Notes under the pieces: generated by a model
Databases searched by the model: none
Told to the model about the DNA's origin: nothing
Seen by the model: the letters and a program-made list of their open reading frames with translations, nothing else
Translations under genes and position numbers: made by a program
Origin: Thioalkalivibrio sp. AKL19
GTDB taxonomy: Bacteria > Pseudomonadota > Gammaproteobacteria > Ectothiorhodospirales > Ectothiorhodospiraceae
Length of the DNA: 64,000 nt
Assembly (NCBI RefSeq): GCF_000420165.1
Contig: NZ_ATUK01000013.1
Coordinates: forward strand, 1 to 64,000
Direction: 5' to 3'
Part shown: positions 36,044 to 44,799 of the stretch, piece after piece
Layout of the letters: every line of letters begins with the position of its first letter
Position numbering within the stretch: position 1 is the first letter of the stretch

Positions 36044-37378
36044 TCAGGCAATGGGCGGCTGGGTTTCCAGCACCCGGATGCGCCAGTAATCGGCTTCGGC
36101 GCGGAGGTCCTGCGGGTCCAGCGTAAGCAGTTCGCGGTTGCGGAGCAACGGCCGGCCGGCCACGTAGACATCGCGCACGGCATCGCGGGTTGCGGCGTAC
36201 ACGATCTGCGCGCTGGGATCGTGTGCGGGCTGCAGTTCCAGGGCCTGCAGGTCCACTGCGACCACATCGGCCTGCTTGCCGGGTTCCAGCGATCCGATTC
36301 GATCCGCCAGCCCCAGGGCCCTGGCACTCCCGAGCGTGGCCATTTCCAGCGCGGCGGTGGCGGGCAGGGCGGCGGCATCGCCGCTGACGCCCTTGGCGAG
36401 CAGCGCGGCGGTGCGCATCTCCCCGATCATGTCGAGGTCGTTGTTGGAGGCGGTGCCGTCGGTGCCCAGGGCCACGTTGATGCCGGCGTCCTGCAAGCGT
36501 GTGACCGGACAGAAGCCGGAGGCCAGTTTCAGGTTCGACTCCGGGCAGTGGGCGATGGACACCGGGCGGTCGCGCAGCAGATCCAGGTCCGACGCGTCCA
36601 CCTGGGTCATGTGCACGGCAATGAAGGGCTGGTCCAGCATGCCGAGGCGCGTCAGGCGGGCGAGGGGGCGCTCGCCCTGTTCGCGCAGGGCGTCGGCCAC
36701 CTCGCTGGCCGTCTCGTGGACGTGCATATGGATGGGCGCGTTCAGCTCGCGGGCCCGTTCGGCGACACGTTCCAGGCTCGCGTCGCCAACGGTGTAGGGC
36801 GCGTGCGGGGCCACGTTGAACGCGATCCTGTCATGCTGACCCCAGGAGGCCACCACATCGGCGCCGCGCTGGAAGTACTCGTCGGGGGTGCTGGCCCAGG
36901 GGGTGGGGAAATCGAAGACGGTCAGGCCCAGCGAGGCGCGGATCCCGGTCTCGTCGACCACTCGCGCGGCATCCTCCACAAACAGGTACATGTCGCTGAA
37001 GCAGGTCGTGCCACCCCGCAGCATCTCGGCGACGGAGAGCCGGGTGCCGGCGCGCACGAACTCGGGCGAGAGCAGCCGCCCCTCGGCCGGCCAGATATAG
37101 CCCTTGAGCCATTCCATCAGCGGGCGGTCGCTGCCGATGCCACGCAGCAGACTCATCCCGGAGTGGGTGTGGGCGTTCACCAGGCCGGGGATCAGGATCT
37201 GTCCGGGGTGATCGCGGTACACGGCCTCGGGATGGTTGGCGCGCGCGGTCGCCTGTGGCTCGATTGCGTGGATCGTTCCGTCGCGGATGATCAGAGCGTG
37301 GTCTTGCAGGAGGGTGTCGCGGGGGACAACCGGAAGGATCTGTGGAGCGGCGAGGATCAGCGTCTGGGCATTGCTCAT
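36044..37378 (-). CDS. mtaD: 5-methylthioadenosine/S-adenosylhomocysteine deaminase
   Basis: 444 residues. Amidohydrolase with zinc ligands in PGLVNAHTHSGMSLLRG, HVHETASE and HCPESNLKLASG and the Asp of GTDGTASNNDLDMIGE. It deaminates methylthioadenosine or S-adenosylhomocysteine; the neighbouring methyltransferase gene ubiG would produce the latter. The stop codon TGA is formed by the target-site duplication of the adjacent element. Without the element the gene would lie 14 bp upstream of ubiG, the order seen in pseudomonad mtaD-ubiG operons. Confidence 0.93.
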   Translation of the reverse strand: MSNAQTLILAAPQILPVVPRDTLLQDHALIIRDGTIHAIEPQATARANHPEAVYRDHPGQILIPGLVNAHTHSGMSLLRGIGSDRPLMEWLKGYIWPAEGRLLSPEFVRAGTRLSVAEMLRGGTTCFSDMYLFVEDAARVVDETGIRASLGLTVFDFPTPWASTPDEYFQRGADVVASWGQHDRIAFNVAPHAPYTVGDASLERVAERARELNAPIHMHVHETASEVADALREQGERPLARLTRLGMLDQPFIAVHMTQVDASDLDLLRDRPVSIAHCPESNLKLASGFCPVTRLQDAGINVALGTDGTASNNDLDMIGEMRTAALLAKGVSGDAAALPATAALEMATLGSARALGLADRIGSLEPGKQADVVAVDLQALELQPAHDPSAQIVYAATRDAVRDVYVAGRPLLRNRELLTLDPQDLRAEADYWRIRVLETQPPIA

Positions 37379-37460
37379 GGCGGACGGTCTGCGCGTGGGT
37401 CAGGGTCGCGCATGGTACCCGAAAGGGGCGGCATTGCGCCGCCCCGGGTCGCCGTGAAGA

Positions 37461-37853
37461 TTACAGGCGGTTGATCGCGAACCGGCCGGGGCCGGTCAGG
37501 GCCAGGGCGATTGCCGCGAACAGGAACATGCCCTGAAGTTCGAGGGCCCAGCCGCCATGGCTGGTGAGTTCGAAGACCTCGTGGGTATGCGCCAGGACAA
37601 TGGCGAAGACCATGTTGATGGCAATGATCACGGCGCCAATGCGGGCATACAGGCCGATGATCACGAGGATCGGAGCAAGAATCTCGCCGATATAGACGCC
37701 GTAGGCAAGGATGGCCGGCAGCCCCGCATTGGTCAGCATGCCTTCGATGCCGCTGACACCGCCGCTGATCTTGTCGATGCCGTGCAACAGGATCATGATC
37801 CCGAGGGCCAGGCGCAGGATGAGCTTGCCACTGTCGTCTAGCATGTTGTCCAT
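37461..37853 (-). CDS. DoxX family membrane protein
   Basis: 130 residues with four hydrophobic helices. GKLILRLALGIMILLHGIDKI and GLPAILAYGVYIGEILAPILVIIG are typical of DoxX/DoxD-like proteins. Such proteins are often part of membrane redox or thiol-stress modules, but the substrate is unknown. The ATG at 37853 has AAGGAG at good spacing; an ATG two codons earlier is also possible. Follows wrbA on the same strand, with a perfect hairpin (37901-37922) in the 132-bp gap. Confidence 0.85.
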   Translation of the reverse strand: MDNMLDDSGKLILRLALGIMILLHGIDKISGGVSGIEGMLTNAGLPAILAYGVYIGEILAPILVIIGLYARIGAVIIAINMVFAIVLAHTHEVFELTSHGGWALELQGMFLFAAIALALTGPGRFAINRL

Positions 37854-37900
37854 CTCCATTTTCTCCTTGTCGTGCTGCGGATCGACGTCCGCGGTGGGTG

Positions 37901-37922
37901 CGGTCGGGCCTGTGCCCGACCG
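37901..37922. other. Hairpin in the wrbA-doxX gap
   Basis: Perfect 9-bp stem CGGTCGGGC / GCCCGACCG with loop CTGT. No T run follows on the minus strand, so it may be an mRNA processing or stability structure instead of a terminator. Confidence 0.4.
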
Positions 37923-37985
37923 GGTTCGCCCCCGGACGATGTCCGGCGAGGGCATGTAGACCCTTCGGTAGCTGCCCGCAGAGGG

Positions 37986-38606
37986 TCAGCCGGCGTTGCG
38001 CCCCAGGCACTGGGCCCGAGTGACCTCGGCCACGTGACGCCCCTGCGAGGCGGCCATGCCCAGTTCGTTTTCGCTCGGCTGGCGCGAGCCGTCGCCGTCG
38101 GCCAGCGTGGTCGCCCCGTAGGGTGTGCCGCCGGAGACCTCGCTGACATCGAGCAGGCGCTTCTCGGTGTAGGGTAGACCAACCACGGTCATGCCGAAGT
38201 GCAGGAGATTGACGATGGTGGAGACCAGCGTCGTCTCCTGGCCCCCGTGTTGCGACGCGGTGGATCCGAAGACGCTGCCGACCTTCCCGACCAGCTTGTC
38301 GCCGAACCACAGGGCCCCGGTCTGGTCGAGAAAGTTCGCCATCTGCGCGGCCATCCGGCCGAAACGGGTCGGGGTGCCGATGATGATGGCGTCGTAGTCC
38401 GCCAGCTCTTCCGGCCTGGCGATGGGCGCGGCCTGGTCGAGCTTGGCGCCCGCGTTGCGGGCCACCTCGTCCGGCATCAGCTCGGGTACGCGCTTGATGG
38501 TTACTTGGGTATCCGGGACCTCCCGGGCGCCCTGGGCGACGGCCTCGGCCATCTGCTCGATGTGGCCCCAGGTGGAGTAGTACAGGATCAGGATCTTGGT
38601 GCTCAT
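37986..38606 (-). CDS. wrbA: NAD(P)H:quinone oxidoreductase WrbA
   Basis: 206 residues. Flavodoxin-like FMN-binding segment [37 protein letters not shown], and [14 protein letters not shown] and [17 protein letters not shown], all WrbA hallmarks. It is a two-electron quinone reductase protecting against redox stress. GGAGG lies upstream of the ATG at 38606. The 109-bp region before it contains a perfect palindrome. Confidence 0.96.
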   Translation of the reverse strand: MSTKILILYYSTWGHIEQMAEAVAQGAREVPDTQVTIKRVPELMPDEVARNAGAKLDQAAPIARPEELADYDAIIIGTPTRFGRMAAQMANFLDQTGALWFGDKLVGKVGSVFGSTASQHGGQETTLVSTIVNLLHFGMTVVGLPYTEKRLLDVSEVSGGTPYGATTLADGDGSRQPSENELGMAASQGRHVAEVTRAQCLGRNAG

Positions 38607-38665
38607 GTTCGACGTGCCTCCGCTCGTCAGGAATGGATTACCCGGTACCATAGATCCGATTTATA

Positions 38666-38701
38666 CGAATGAAAATGCCGAAAATCGGCCTTTCATATTC
38701 G
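38666..38701 (-). terminator. Probable terminator of the PAS-GGDEF-EAL gene
   Basis: Long imperfect dyad: CGAAT, TGAAA and GCCGA pair across TTT with TCGGC, TTTCA and TTCG, followed by an AT-rich tract, 15 bp after the stop. It overlaps the wrbA promoter region. Confidence 0.55.
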
Positions 38702-38712
38702 ATTAAATCGAA
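38698..38712. promoter_or_regulatory. Perfect palindrome upstream of wrbA (candidate operator)
   Basis: TTCGATTAAATCGAA, a 15-bp palindrome around a central A, about 92 bp before wrbA. The arrangement suits a dimeric repressor, but no regulator can be named. Confidence 0.4.
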
Positions 38713-38715
38713 CAG

Positions 38716-41508
38716 TTAGTGATTCGCGGCCGGGTGGCCATTGCCGGACTGGCGCAGCACCAGTGCCTCGAGCGTTGCCAGGGTGTCGGGGTGGCCGTAC
38801 AGGTAGCCCTGGAAATGGCGACAGCCAAGGCCGAAGAGGAAGGCGCGCTGCTGGTCGTTCTCCACGCCCTCGGCGATCACGTCGAGGTCGAGGGTGTGGG
38901 CCAGATTGACCACCATCTGCGCGATGGCGGCGTCATTCGGGTCGTCCAGCACATCGCGGACGAAGGACTGGTCGATCTTGAGCTGCGCCAGAGGGAGGCG
39001 CTTGAGGTAGGCGAGCGACGAGTAGCCGGTGCCGAAGTCGTCGAGGGAGAACTCGATCCCCAGGGCGCGCAGCTCCTCGATATGGGCGATCACGGTCTCC
39101 ACGTTCTCCAGAAGCATGCTCTCGGTCAGTTCGAGCTTCAGGCGTTCCCCGGGGGCACCGGTCTCTTCGAGGACATGGGCCAGGTCGCGCACGAAGTGGC
39201 GGTGGCGGAACTGGCGGGCGCTGACGTTGACCGAGAGTGTCAGGTCGCGGAACGCGGGCTGGTGTCGCCAGGCGGCCAGTTGTCGGCAGGCGGCGCGCAT
39301 CACCTGGCGTCCGATCGGGACGATCAGGCCGGTCTGTTCGGCCAGCGGGATGAATTCGCCGGGCGAGATCGCCCCGCGGGTGGCATGCATCCAGCGGAGC
39401 AGGAGCTCGGCGCCAATGACGCGTCCGGAGGCATCCACCTGGGGCTGGAAGTGCACGCTGAAGTCGTCGCCGTCGAGGGCATGGCGCAACTCGCTTTCGA
39501 GTTCGAAGCGGGCCTCCACGGCACGGTGCAGGGCGGGGTCGTAGAAGCGCACGGTGTTGCGGCCGGCGTTCTTCGCCCGATACATCGCGAGGTCGGCCTG
39601 CTTCAGGATCTCTTCCACGCCGAGGCTGCGCCCGCTGAACAGGGTGGCCCCGATACTCGGGGTGATGTGGCGTTTCTGGCCGGCCAGCTCGAAGGGCTCG
39701 CGCAGGATGTCGATCAGCTTGCGCCCGACCGCCTCGGCCTGGCTGGCGGCGCGCGCCGGGTCCGCGTGGAGATCGTTGAGGATGACCACAAACTCGTCGC
39801 CGCCGAGCCGGGCCAGGGTGTCCGCCTCGCGGACCGAGTCCTGCATGCGCTCGGCGACCTGGCGCAGCAGGTCGTCGCCCACGGCGTGTCCGAGGGTGTC
39901 GTTGATGTCCTTGAAATTGTCGAGATCGATGAACAGCAAGGCGCCATGCACGTGGTTGCGCTCCGTGTTGCCGAGCGTCTGGCCCAGGCGGTCATGCAGC
40001 AGGGTGCGGTTGGGCAGGTGGGTCAGCCCGTCGAAGAAGGCCAGACGGCGGATCTCGTCCTCGGCCTGTTTGCGATCGGAGATGTCGGTCATCGTGCCGA
40101 ACGTGGCCATGACCTGCCCGTGATCGTCGAAGCGGGCGCTGGCGTAGACGCTGACCCAGCGGATGTCTCCGTCCCGGGTGCGCAGACGGATCTCCTCGGA
40201 CTGGGCGTGGGAACCGCCCTCCAGCAGCGTGGCGCAGAAGCTGCGCGCGTCGTCGTGGTCCTCGGGTGCGACGAAGTCGCACATCGGGCGCCCCAGGGTC
40301 TCTTCCACGCTGAAGCCGGTCAGGTTCTCCCAGGCCGGGTTCAGCAGGGTCCAGCAGCCATCCGCGTCGGTCCGGAAGATCACCTCGGAGATATGGTCGA
40401 CCACGTCGCGGTAGCGATTCTCGCTCTCGGCCAGGGCATCGGTGGTGCGCCGGTGGCTGGTGATGTCCAGTGTCAGCCCGCGCAGGCTTTCGCGGCCGTC
40501 GGCATCCGTGGCCCAGGAGAGAATGTCGCGCAACCAGATCCACTGGCCGTCGCGATGGGCAAAGCGGTAGTCCACGGTGCGCGACTGGCGCCGGCTCTCG
40601 CGGGCGGCGTTCTGGACTCGCGGCAGGTCGCTCGGATGGATATGGCGGGCCCGCAGTTCGCCGCGGCCCAGGTTCCGGGCGGGGAACCCCAACAGGTGGC
40701 GGGTATCGCCGGCCACGAACTCCCATTCGTGGGTGGCGGGGTTGGCCTCCCACAGGATGGCATTGGCGCCCCCCAGCATGGACTCCAGTCGCGCGACCGA
40801 GCGGTTGAGCTGCTGGTTCTGCTGTTCCAGGGTGGCCTGGGTGGTGCCCAGATGGGCCGCGACATCGTTGAAGGTGCGCGCCAGGTCTCCGAACTCGTCG
40901 TGCGAACGCACCGGGATCCGGTGGTCCAGGTGGCCGGCCTCCAGGGCCTTGCCGCCCTGGTTCAGCAGGCGCAGGCGGCGGGTGATGATCAGGCTGAAGA
41001 TGACGGCGGCGATCATCGACAGGAGCAGGACCACAAGGGCGAGCAGGACATTGCGTTCCAGCAGGTCGGCGGAGAGGGCGTCGATGGCGTCGGTGGAATA
41101 GCCAACCGCCAGGGTGCCGAGAGGCTGGCCGGCCAGTTCGATCTCGCGGAGGATCTCGATCTGTCCGGGGCTGGTACGGATGCCGTCGGAAGCGTCGGGG
41201 ATCGCGTCCGGCGAGATGCCTACCGAGGCCATCGGCTGGTCCTGAGTGTCGAGCACCACGGCGTAGAGCACGTGGGAATCGTCCGCGACCAGGTCCAGCA
41301 GGTCCTGCAGCATGGCCGGGTCGGCGTAGGCCAGCCCGGGGGTCAGCGCGCTGGACAACAGGCGGCCCTGTTGCTCGGCAAAACGCTCGAGCATCTGCGA
41401 CTGGTTTTGCTGCACCTGGGAGATGCCGCTGAACATCAGCACCGCCACCATCGCGACCTGGATCGCGACCGTGCCGATGATGATCTGCCAGGCGAAATTC
41501 AGGCGCAT
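38716..41508 (-). CDS. Membrane sensor with HAMP, PAS, GGDEF and EAL domains (c-di-GMP turnover)
   Basis: 930 residues. TM helix (~8-28), periplasmic domain (~30-150), TM (~153-175), HAMP, coiled coil, two PAS domains (the second with a PAC motif), GGDEF and EAL. GGDEF is intact (LARLGGDEFVVILND) with an RxxD inhibition site (READ) five residues before it. The EAL domain has ELL in place of EAL plus intact ELTESMLLEN and DDFGTGYSSL segments, as in active phosphodiesterases. It may make or degrade c-di-GMP in response to a periplasmic or redox signal. A PhnD-like periplasmic protein is encoded directly upstream on the same strand. Confidence 0.92.
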   Translation of the reverse strand: MRLNFAWQIIIGTVAIQVAMVAVLMFSGISQVQQNQSQMLERFAEQQGRLLSSALTPGLAYADPAMLQDLLDLVADDSHVLYAVVLDTQDQPMASVGISPDAIPDASDGIRTSPGQIEILREIELAGQPLGTLAVGYSTDAIDALSADLLERNVLLALVVLLLSMIAAVIFSLIITRRLRLLNQGGKALEAGHLDHRIPVRSHDEFGDLARTFNDVAAHLGTTQATLEQQNQQLNRSVARLESMLGGANAILWEANPATHEWEFVAGDTRHLLGFPARNLGRGELRARHIHPSDLPRVQNAARESRRQSRTVDYRFAHRDGQWIWLRDILSWATDADGRESLRGLTLDITSHRRTTDALAESENRYRDVVDHISEVIFRTDADGCWTLLNPAWENLTGFSVEETLGRPMCDFVAPEDHDDARSFCATLLEGGSHAQSEEIRLRTRDGDIRWVSVYASARFDDHGQVMATFGTMTDISDRKQAEDEIRRLAFFDGLTHLPNRTLLHDRLGQTLGNTERNHVHGALLFIDLDNFKDINDTLGHAVGDDLLRQVAERMQDSVREADTLARLGGDEFVVILNDLHADPARAASQAEAVGRKLIDILREPFELAGQKRHITPSIGATLFSGRSLGVEEILKQADLAMYRAKNAGRNTVRFYDPALHRAVEARFELESELRHALDGDDFSVHFQPQVDASGRVIGAELLLRWMHATRGAISPGEFIPLAEQTGLIVPIGRQVMRAACRQLAAWRHQPAFRDLTLSVNVSARQFRHRHFVRDLAHVLEETGAPGERLKLELTESMLLENVETVIAHIEELRALGIEFSLDDFGTGYSSLAYLKRLPLAQLKIDQSFVRDVLDDPNDAAIAQMVVNLAHTLDLDVIAEGVENDQQRAFLFGLGCRHFQGYLYGHPDTLATLEALVLRQSGNGHPAANH

Positions 41509-41716
41509 GCGGACCTGGTTCCGCCGCGTCCGGGCGAAACGGTCATGGACGGGCCGAAATCGGTGGGATCCAGGCCGGGCAGGGTCATGGGGATATCCGG
41601 GTCGCGTGCGCGCCAGTGTCTGGTGGCGCGACGGGAATGGTTGTTAACGCTCTTGATTCTACCGGACCAGGCAGTCGATGCCCATCGCAGACGGATCGGA
41701 GCGGGGGTTCTGCCGC

Positions 41717-42655
41717 TCAATCATCCGTGTTCCCGAGGGAGGGCAGTTTGCGCTGGTACGCCCTCTGGGCAAAAGGTCGAAAGTCGGTTTCCTCGACGGC
41801 CATGAAGCCCCGGTGCCGTATGCTGCGCAGTACCTGCTGGCCCCGGGGCGTGTCCTGAAGGGCGCGCAGACGTTCCGTCAGGTCCGGGGCGTCCGCAAGC
41901 AACTCCTGGCGGGCCAGCAGGGTCATTCCCGGAAAGCTGGGCGAGGCGGAAATGACCCGTACAAGGGTCCCGTCGCCGAGCGACATCGACATCGAAGGCG
42001 TCGCAGCGCGACGTTGCGTGTCGACCAGATCGCCATCCGTGACCAGAACCAGGCCTTCCGCCTCGCCACGGAGGAAGGTGGTGACGGCGGCGCTGTGATG
42101 ATGATGGTGGCGGACGTTCGGCGGGCCAGATCCTTCTGGCCACACAATCTCCGAGAGCGTCTGACTCAGGAAGGCCGCGGCAAGGCTCTCCTGGAAGGGC
42201 GCCGCGATGCGGACGTTCGCGAGGTCCTCGACGGTGTGGATGTTTGACTCGGGTAGCACGGCTATCAGGATGGCCAACCGGTCCCGGGTCGCGGCAACAG
42301 GACGATAGTCTGTTTCCTCCGCGAGGATGGGTACCACGTGCGGTGACGTAAAGACCAGGTCGTAGCGTTCGGCGGAGAGCCTCCGGTGAAATACGTCGCG
42401 TGTGCGCGCCGATTCAATCCGGATGGGGACTCCAAGCTCCGTGGCTAGCCAGTCACGCAGTGGGGCATAGCGTTCAAACAGTGCTGGCGGACTGAGGAAC
42501 GGCTGGATGCCCAGCACGCGCCCATCATCGGTCGCCTGAACCGGGACGGGGAGCGCCACGAGGGCCAGGAGTAGCCAGCCGAGGGCTGCACCGGCGTGCC
42601 GGGCGAGTCGCAGCGGTCGCCGGGATCGGGCTTGACTGGGTGGTAGCGTGACCAT
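41717..42655 (-). CDS. PhnD-like periplasmic substrate-binding protein
   Basis: 312 residues with an export signal preceded by a basic stretch (~1-45, cleavage near VQA-TD). The PhnD/SsuA-like fold is indicated by GVPIRIESARTRDVFHRRL, RYDLVFTSPHVVPIL and the later LAARQELL-type segment. Proteins of this type bind phosphonate- or phosphate-like ligands and often feed signals to membrane sensors. An unusual run of five histidines occurs at about residue 188. No ABC transporter genes are adjacent, so a signalling role with the following GGDEF-EAL sensor is more likely than uptake. ATG at 42655 chosen over a longer in-frame extension. Confidence 0.8.
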   Translation of the reverse strand: MVTLPPSQARSRRPLRLARHAGAALGWLLLALVALPVPVQATDDGRVLGIQPFLSPPALFERYAPLRDWLATELGVPIRIESARTRDVFHRRLSAERYDLVFTSPHVVPILAEETDYRPVAATRDRLAILIAVLPESNIHTVEDLANVRIAAPFQESLAAAFLSQTLSEIVWPEGSGPPNVRHHHHHSAAVTTFLRGEAEGLVLVTDGDLVDTQRRAATPSMSMSLGDGTLVRVISASPSFPGMTLLARQELLADAPDLTERLRALQDTPRGQQVLRSIRHRGFMAVEETDFRPFAQRAYQRKLPSLGNTDD

Positions 42656-42943
42656 GTCGGCGCGCCCCCTCCGTACATGTGGCGGGTCTGGTATCGAGTA
42701 AAGCACGTCTGGACCCATGGAGCATCGGGCAGCCCGTTCGAATCCGGAAATCGGCAATCCGGGTGGACAACAAGCTGACGCTTTTGGGTGGCCGTCTGAC
42801 GCCCGTTTTCGTGGCGGCCGTCAATAAATCGTCGAATAGGCCGCGAGGCCCGCCCGAATGCCGCAGACTCAACTGGCTTCTTTCTTGCTTCCCCGGGACT
42901 GTAGACACACGAGCGTGCCGCGGGTACGACAGGAGATTGCAGA

Positions 42944-43996
42944 ATGGGGATGTTGGACCGGATTGCCGAGGCCCTGCTGGCCACGCTGCAGGGCCTCAGC
43001 CCGCTGACGGTCATCGGGTTTTTCGCGCTGCTGCTGTTCGGGCTGTTCCTCGCGGGACTGGCCGCAACGGCGCTGCGGCGGGCCGAGGCCCTGCAGGGCG
43101 CGGCGCCCGCGCTGCTGACGACACTGGGTATCCTGGGCACCTTTCTGGGTGTCGCCATCGGACTGCTGGATTTCGATGCGGCCCGGGTGGAGGCCAGCAT
43201 ACCCGCCCTGCTGGAGGGGCTTAAGCTGGCGTTCGTCACGAGTATCGTCGGCATCCTGCTGGCCGCGGTACTGCGCGTCGTCCAGGTGATGGCACCGGCA
43301 CCGGCTGCATCGGGAAAGGCGGACCGTAGCGGCACGCCGGACGCGGAATCCGGCCAGGCCGCGCTGGCGGCGGAACAGCGTGACGCGTCGCTGGCCGTGG
43401 TGGAGGCGGTGCGCGCGCTGGATCAGCGCCTGGACGCCCGCCTGGAGCAGCAGCACCGCGAACTGACCCGGACCCTGGACGGCATGGCCGAGCGGATCAC
43501 GGAGATGAGCAGCGGACACCTGGTCGAGGCCCTGGAACGGGTGATCCACGACTTCAATAACCGCCTGGGTGAGCAGTTCGGGGAGAATTTCCGGCGCCTC
43601 GATGATTCCGTGGCCCGCCTGGTGGAGTGGCAGGAGCAGTATCGTCAGCAGATGGACACGCTGCATCGCGCATTCGATCAGGCGCGGGCGGGGGTGGAGC
43701 AGACCGAGCAGACTCTGGAACGGATGACCGGCCAGGCGCTGCAGATTACCCGGCATGTGGAGGATCAGGAGTCGACCCTGTCCAGCCTGCGTCGCGAAAC
43801 GGTGGAGCTGGAGGCGCTGCTGGGCAGTATCGCGGCGCTGCGCGACCGGGCCACCGAGGCCTTCCCGGCCATGGATGCGCGTCTGGAGGCCATGCTCGAG
43901 AGCATCGAGAACGCCGTTCAGGCGGGCCACGCGGCGGAGGGTCGCTGGAGCGGCGGACGCGCCGCTTCGGCGGTATCCGCGGGCGGGCGTAGCTGA
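42944..43996 (+). CDS. ZorA-like MotA/TolQ/ExbB-family stator protein
   Basis: 350 residues. Three TM helices (~22-42, ~57-76, ~92-114) with the family segments LLTTLGILGTFLGVAIGLLDF and GLKLAFVTSIVGILL, which resemble ZorA of the Zorya anti-phage system more than flagellar MotA. The rest (~130-345) is a long charged coiled coil, consistent with a cytoplasmic tail, though shorter than the tail of E. coli ZorA. Forms a pair with the next gene, whose ATG overlaps this stop (TGATG). AGGAG lies 8 nt before the ATG. No zorC, zorD or zorE homologue is adjacent. Confidence 0.8.
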   Translation: MGMLDRIAEALLATLQGLSPLTVIGFFALLLFGLFLAGLAATALRRAEALQGAAPALLTTLGILGTFLGVAIGLLDFDAARVEASIPALLEGLKLAFVTSIVGILLAAVLRVVQVMAPAPAASGKADRSGTPDAESGQAALAAEQRDASLAVVEAVRALDQRLDARLEQQHRELTRTLDGMAERITEMSSGHLVEALERVIHDFNNRLGEQFGENFRRLDDSVARLVEWQEQYRQQMDTLHRAFDQARAGVEQTEQTLERMTGQALQITRHVEDQESTLSSLRRETVELEALLGSIAALRDRATEAFPAMDARLEAMLESIENAVQAGHAAEGRWSGGRAASAVSAGGRS

Positions 43997-44757
43997 TGTT
44001 TGCCTGGCTGGCGCGTCGGCGTCGCCGCCGAGGGGCCGGTGGCGGGAGCGAGGCCGACCAGGGCTCGCACTGGCTGGCGGTCGCGGACCTGATGGCCGCG
44101 CTGATGATGATCTTCCTGTTTCTGGCCCTGCTGCACATGGTGCAGGTGGAGCGCGAGAGCGCGGCGCACACCGAGGTGCGAAACGAGGCGGCGGCACTGC
44201 GCGCGGCGATCTATTCGGTGCTGGAGGAAGAGTTTCGCGAGGACCTCCCGCGCTGGAACGCGGAACTGGACCGCGACAGCCTGACCCTTCGCTTCCGCGA
44301 GCCCGAGGTCCTGTTCGAGCGGAGCTCTGCGACCATACGCCCGCGTTTCGAGGCGATCCTGGCCGATTTCATGCCGCGTTACGCCGAGCAGTTGCGCCCG
44401 TTCGCCGAGGTGATCCGGGAGGTGAGGATCGAGGGCCATACCTCCAGCGAGTGGGCGGGAAGCGATGATGCGCTGGAGGCGTATTTCGGCAACATGGACT
44501 TGAGCCAGCGGCGCACGCGCGCGGTTCTGGAATACGCCTATCAGCTGGAGGCGCTGCAGGAGGCCGACTGGTTTCGCTCGCGGGTCGCGGCGGTCGGCCT
44601 GTCCTCCTCGCGGCGGGTGCTGGACGAGCAGGGCGAGGAGGACCGCCGGGCCTCGCGCCGGGTCGAGTTCAGTGTGCTGACCGACTTCGAGACGCGCCTG
44701 CTGGGCGATGCGCCCCCGGAGCCGGAACCTCTTCCTCTGGAGGCGCGCGGACGCTGA
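43996..44757 (+). CDS. ZorB-like MotB/OmpA-family stator protein
   Basis: 253 residues. A basic N-terminus, one TM helix (~28-50) with the proton-carrying aspartate Asp31 in VADLMAALMMIFLFLAL, and a C-terminal OmpA-like peptidoglycan-binding domain with IEGHTSSEW, AYFGNMDLSQRRTRAVLEY, VGLSSSR and RRASRRVEF, the pattern seen in ZorB. The pair should form a proton-driven stator anchored to the cell wall. Without an effector gene its function, defensive or otherwise, is not established. Stops 42 bp from the end of the convergent glnD. Confidence 0.82.
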   Translation: MFAWLARRRRRRGAGGGSEADQGSHWLAVADLMAALMMIFLFLALLHMVQVERESAAHTEVRNEAAALRAAIYSVLEEEFREDLPRWNAELDRDSLTLRFREPEVLFERSSATIRPRFEAILADFMPRYAEQLRPFAEVIREVRIEGHTSSEWAGSDDALEAYFGNMDLSQRRTRAVLEYAYQLEALQEADWFRSRVAAVGLSSSRRVLDEQGEEDRRASRRVEFSVLTDFETRLLGDAPPEPEPLPLEARGR

Positions 44758-44799
44758 ACCGCGCGGAGCCAGCCGACGATACGGTGCCTTGGCGAGGTC

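Noticed and set aside
38719-41805. Open frame of over 1000 codons antisense to the PAS-GGDEF-EAL gene
   Set aside because: Composition is that of reverse-complemented coding sequence, and the minus-strand protein has complete, ordered domains.
42944-44757. A complete Zorya defence system
   Set aside because: Only ZorA- and ZorB-like genes are present; the flanking genes are PhnD-like and glnD, with no ZorC, ZorD or ZorE.
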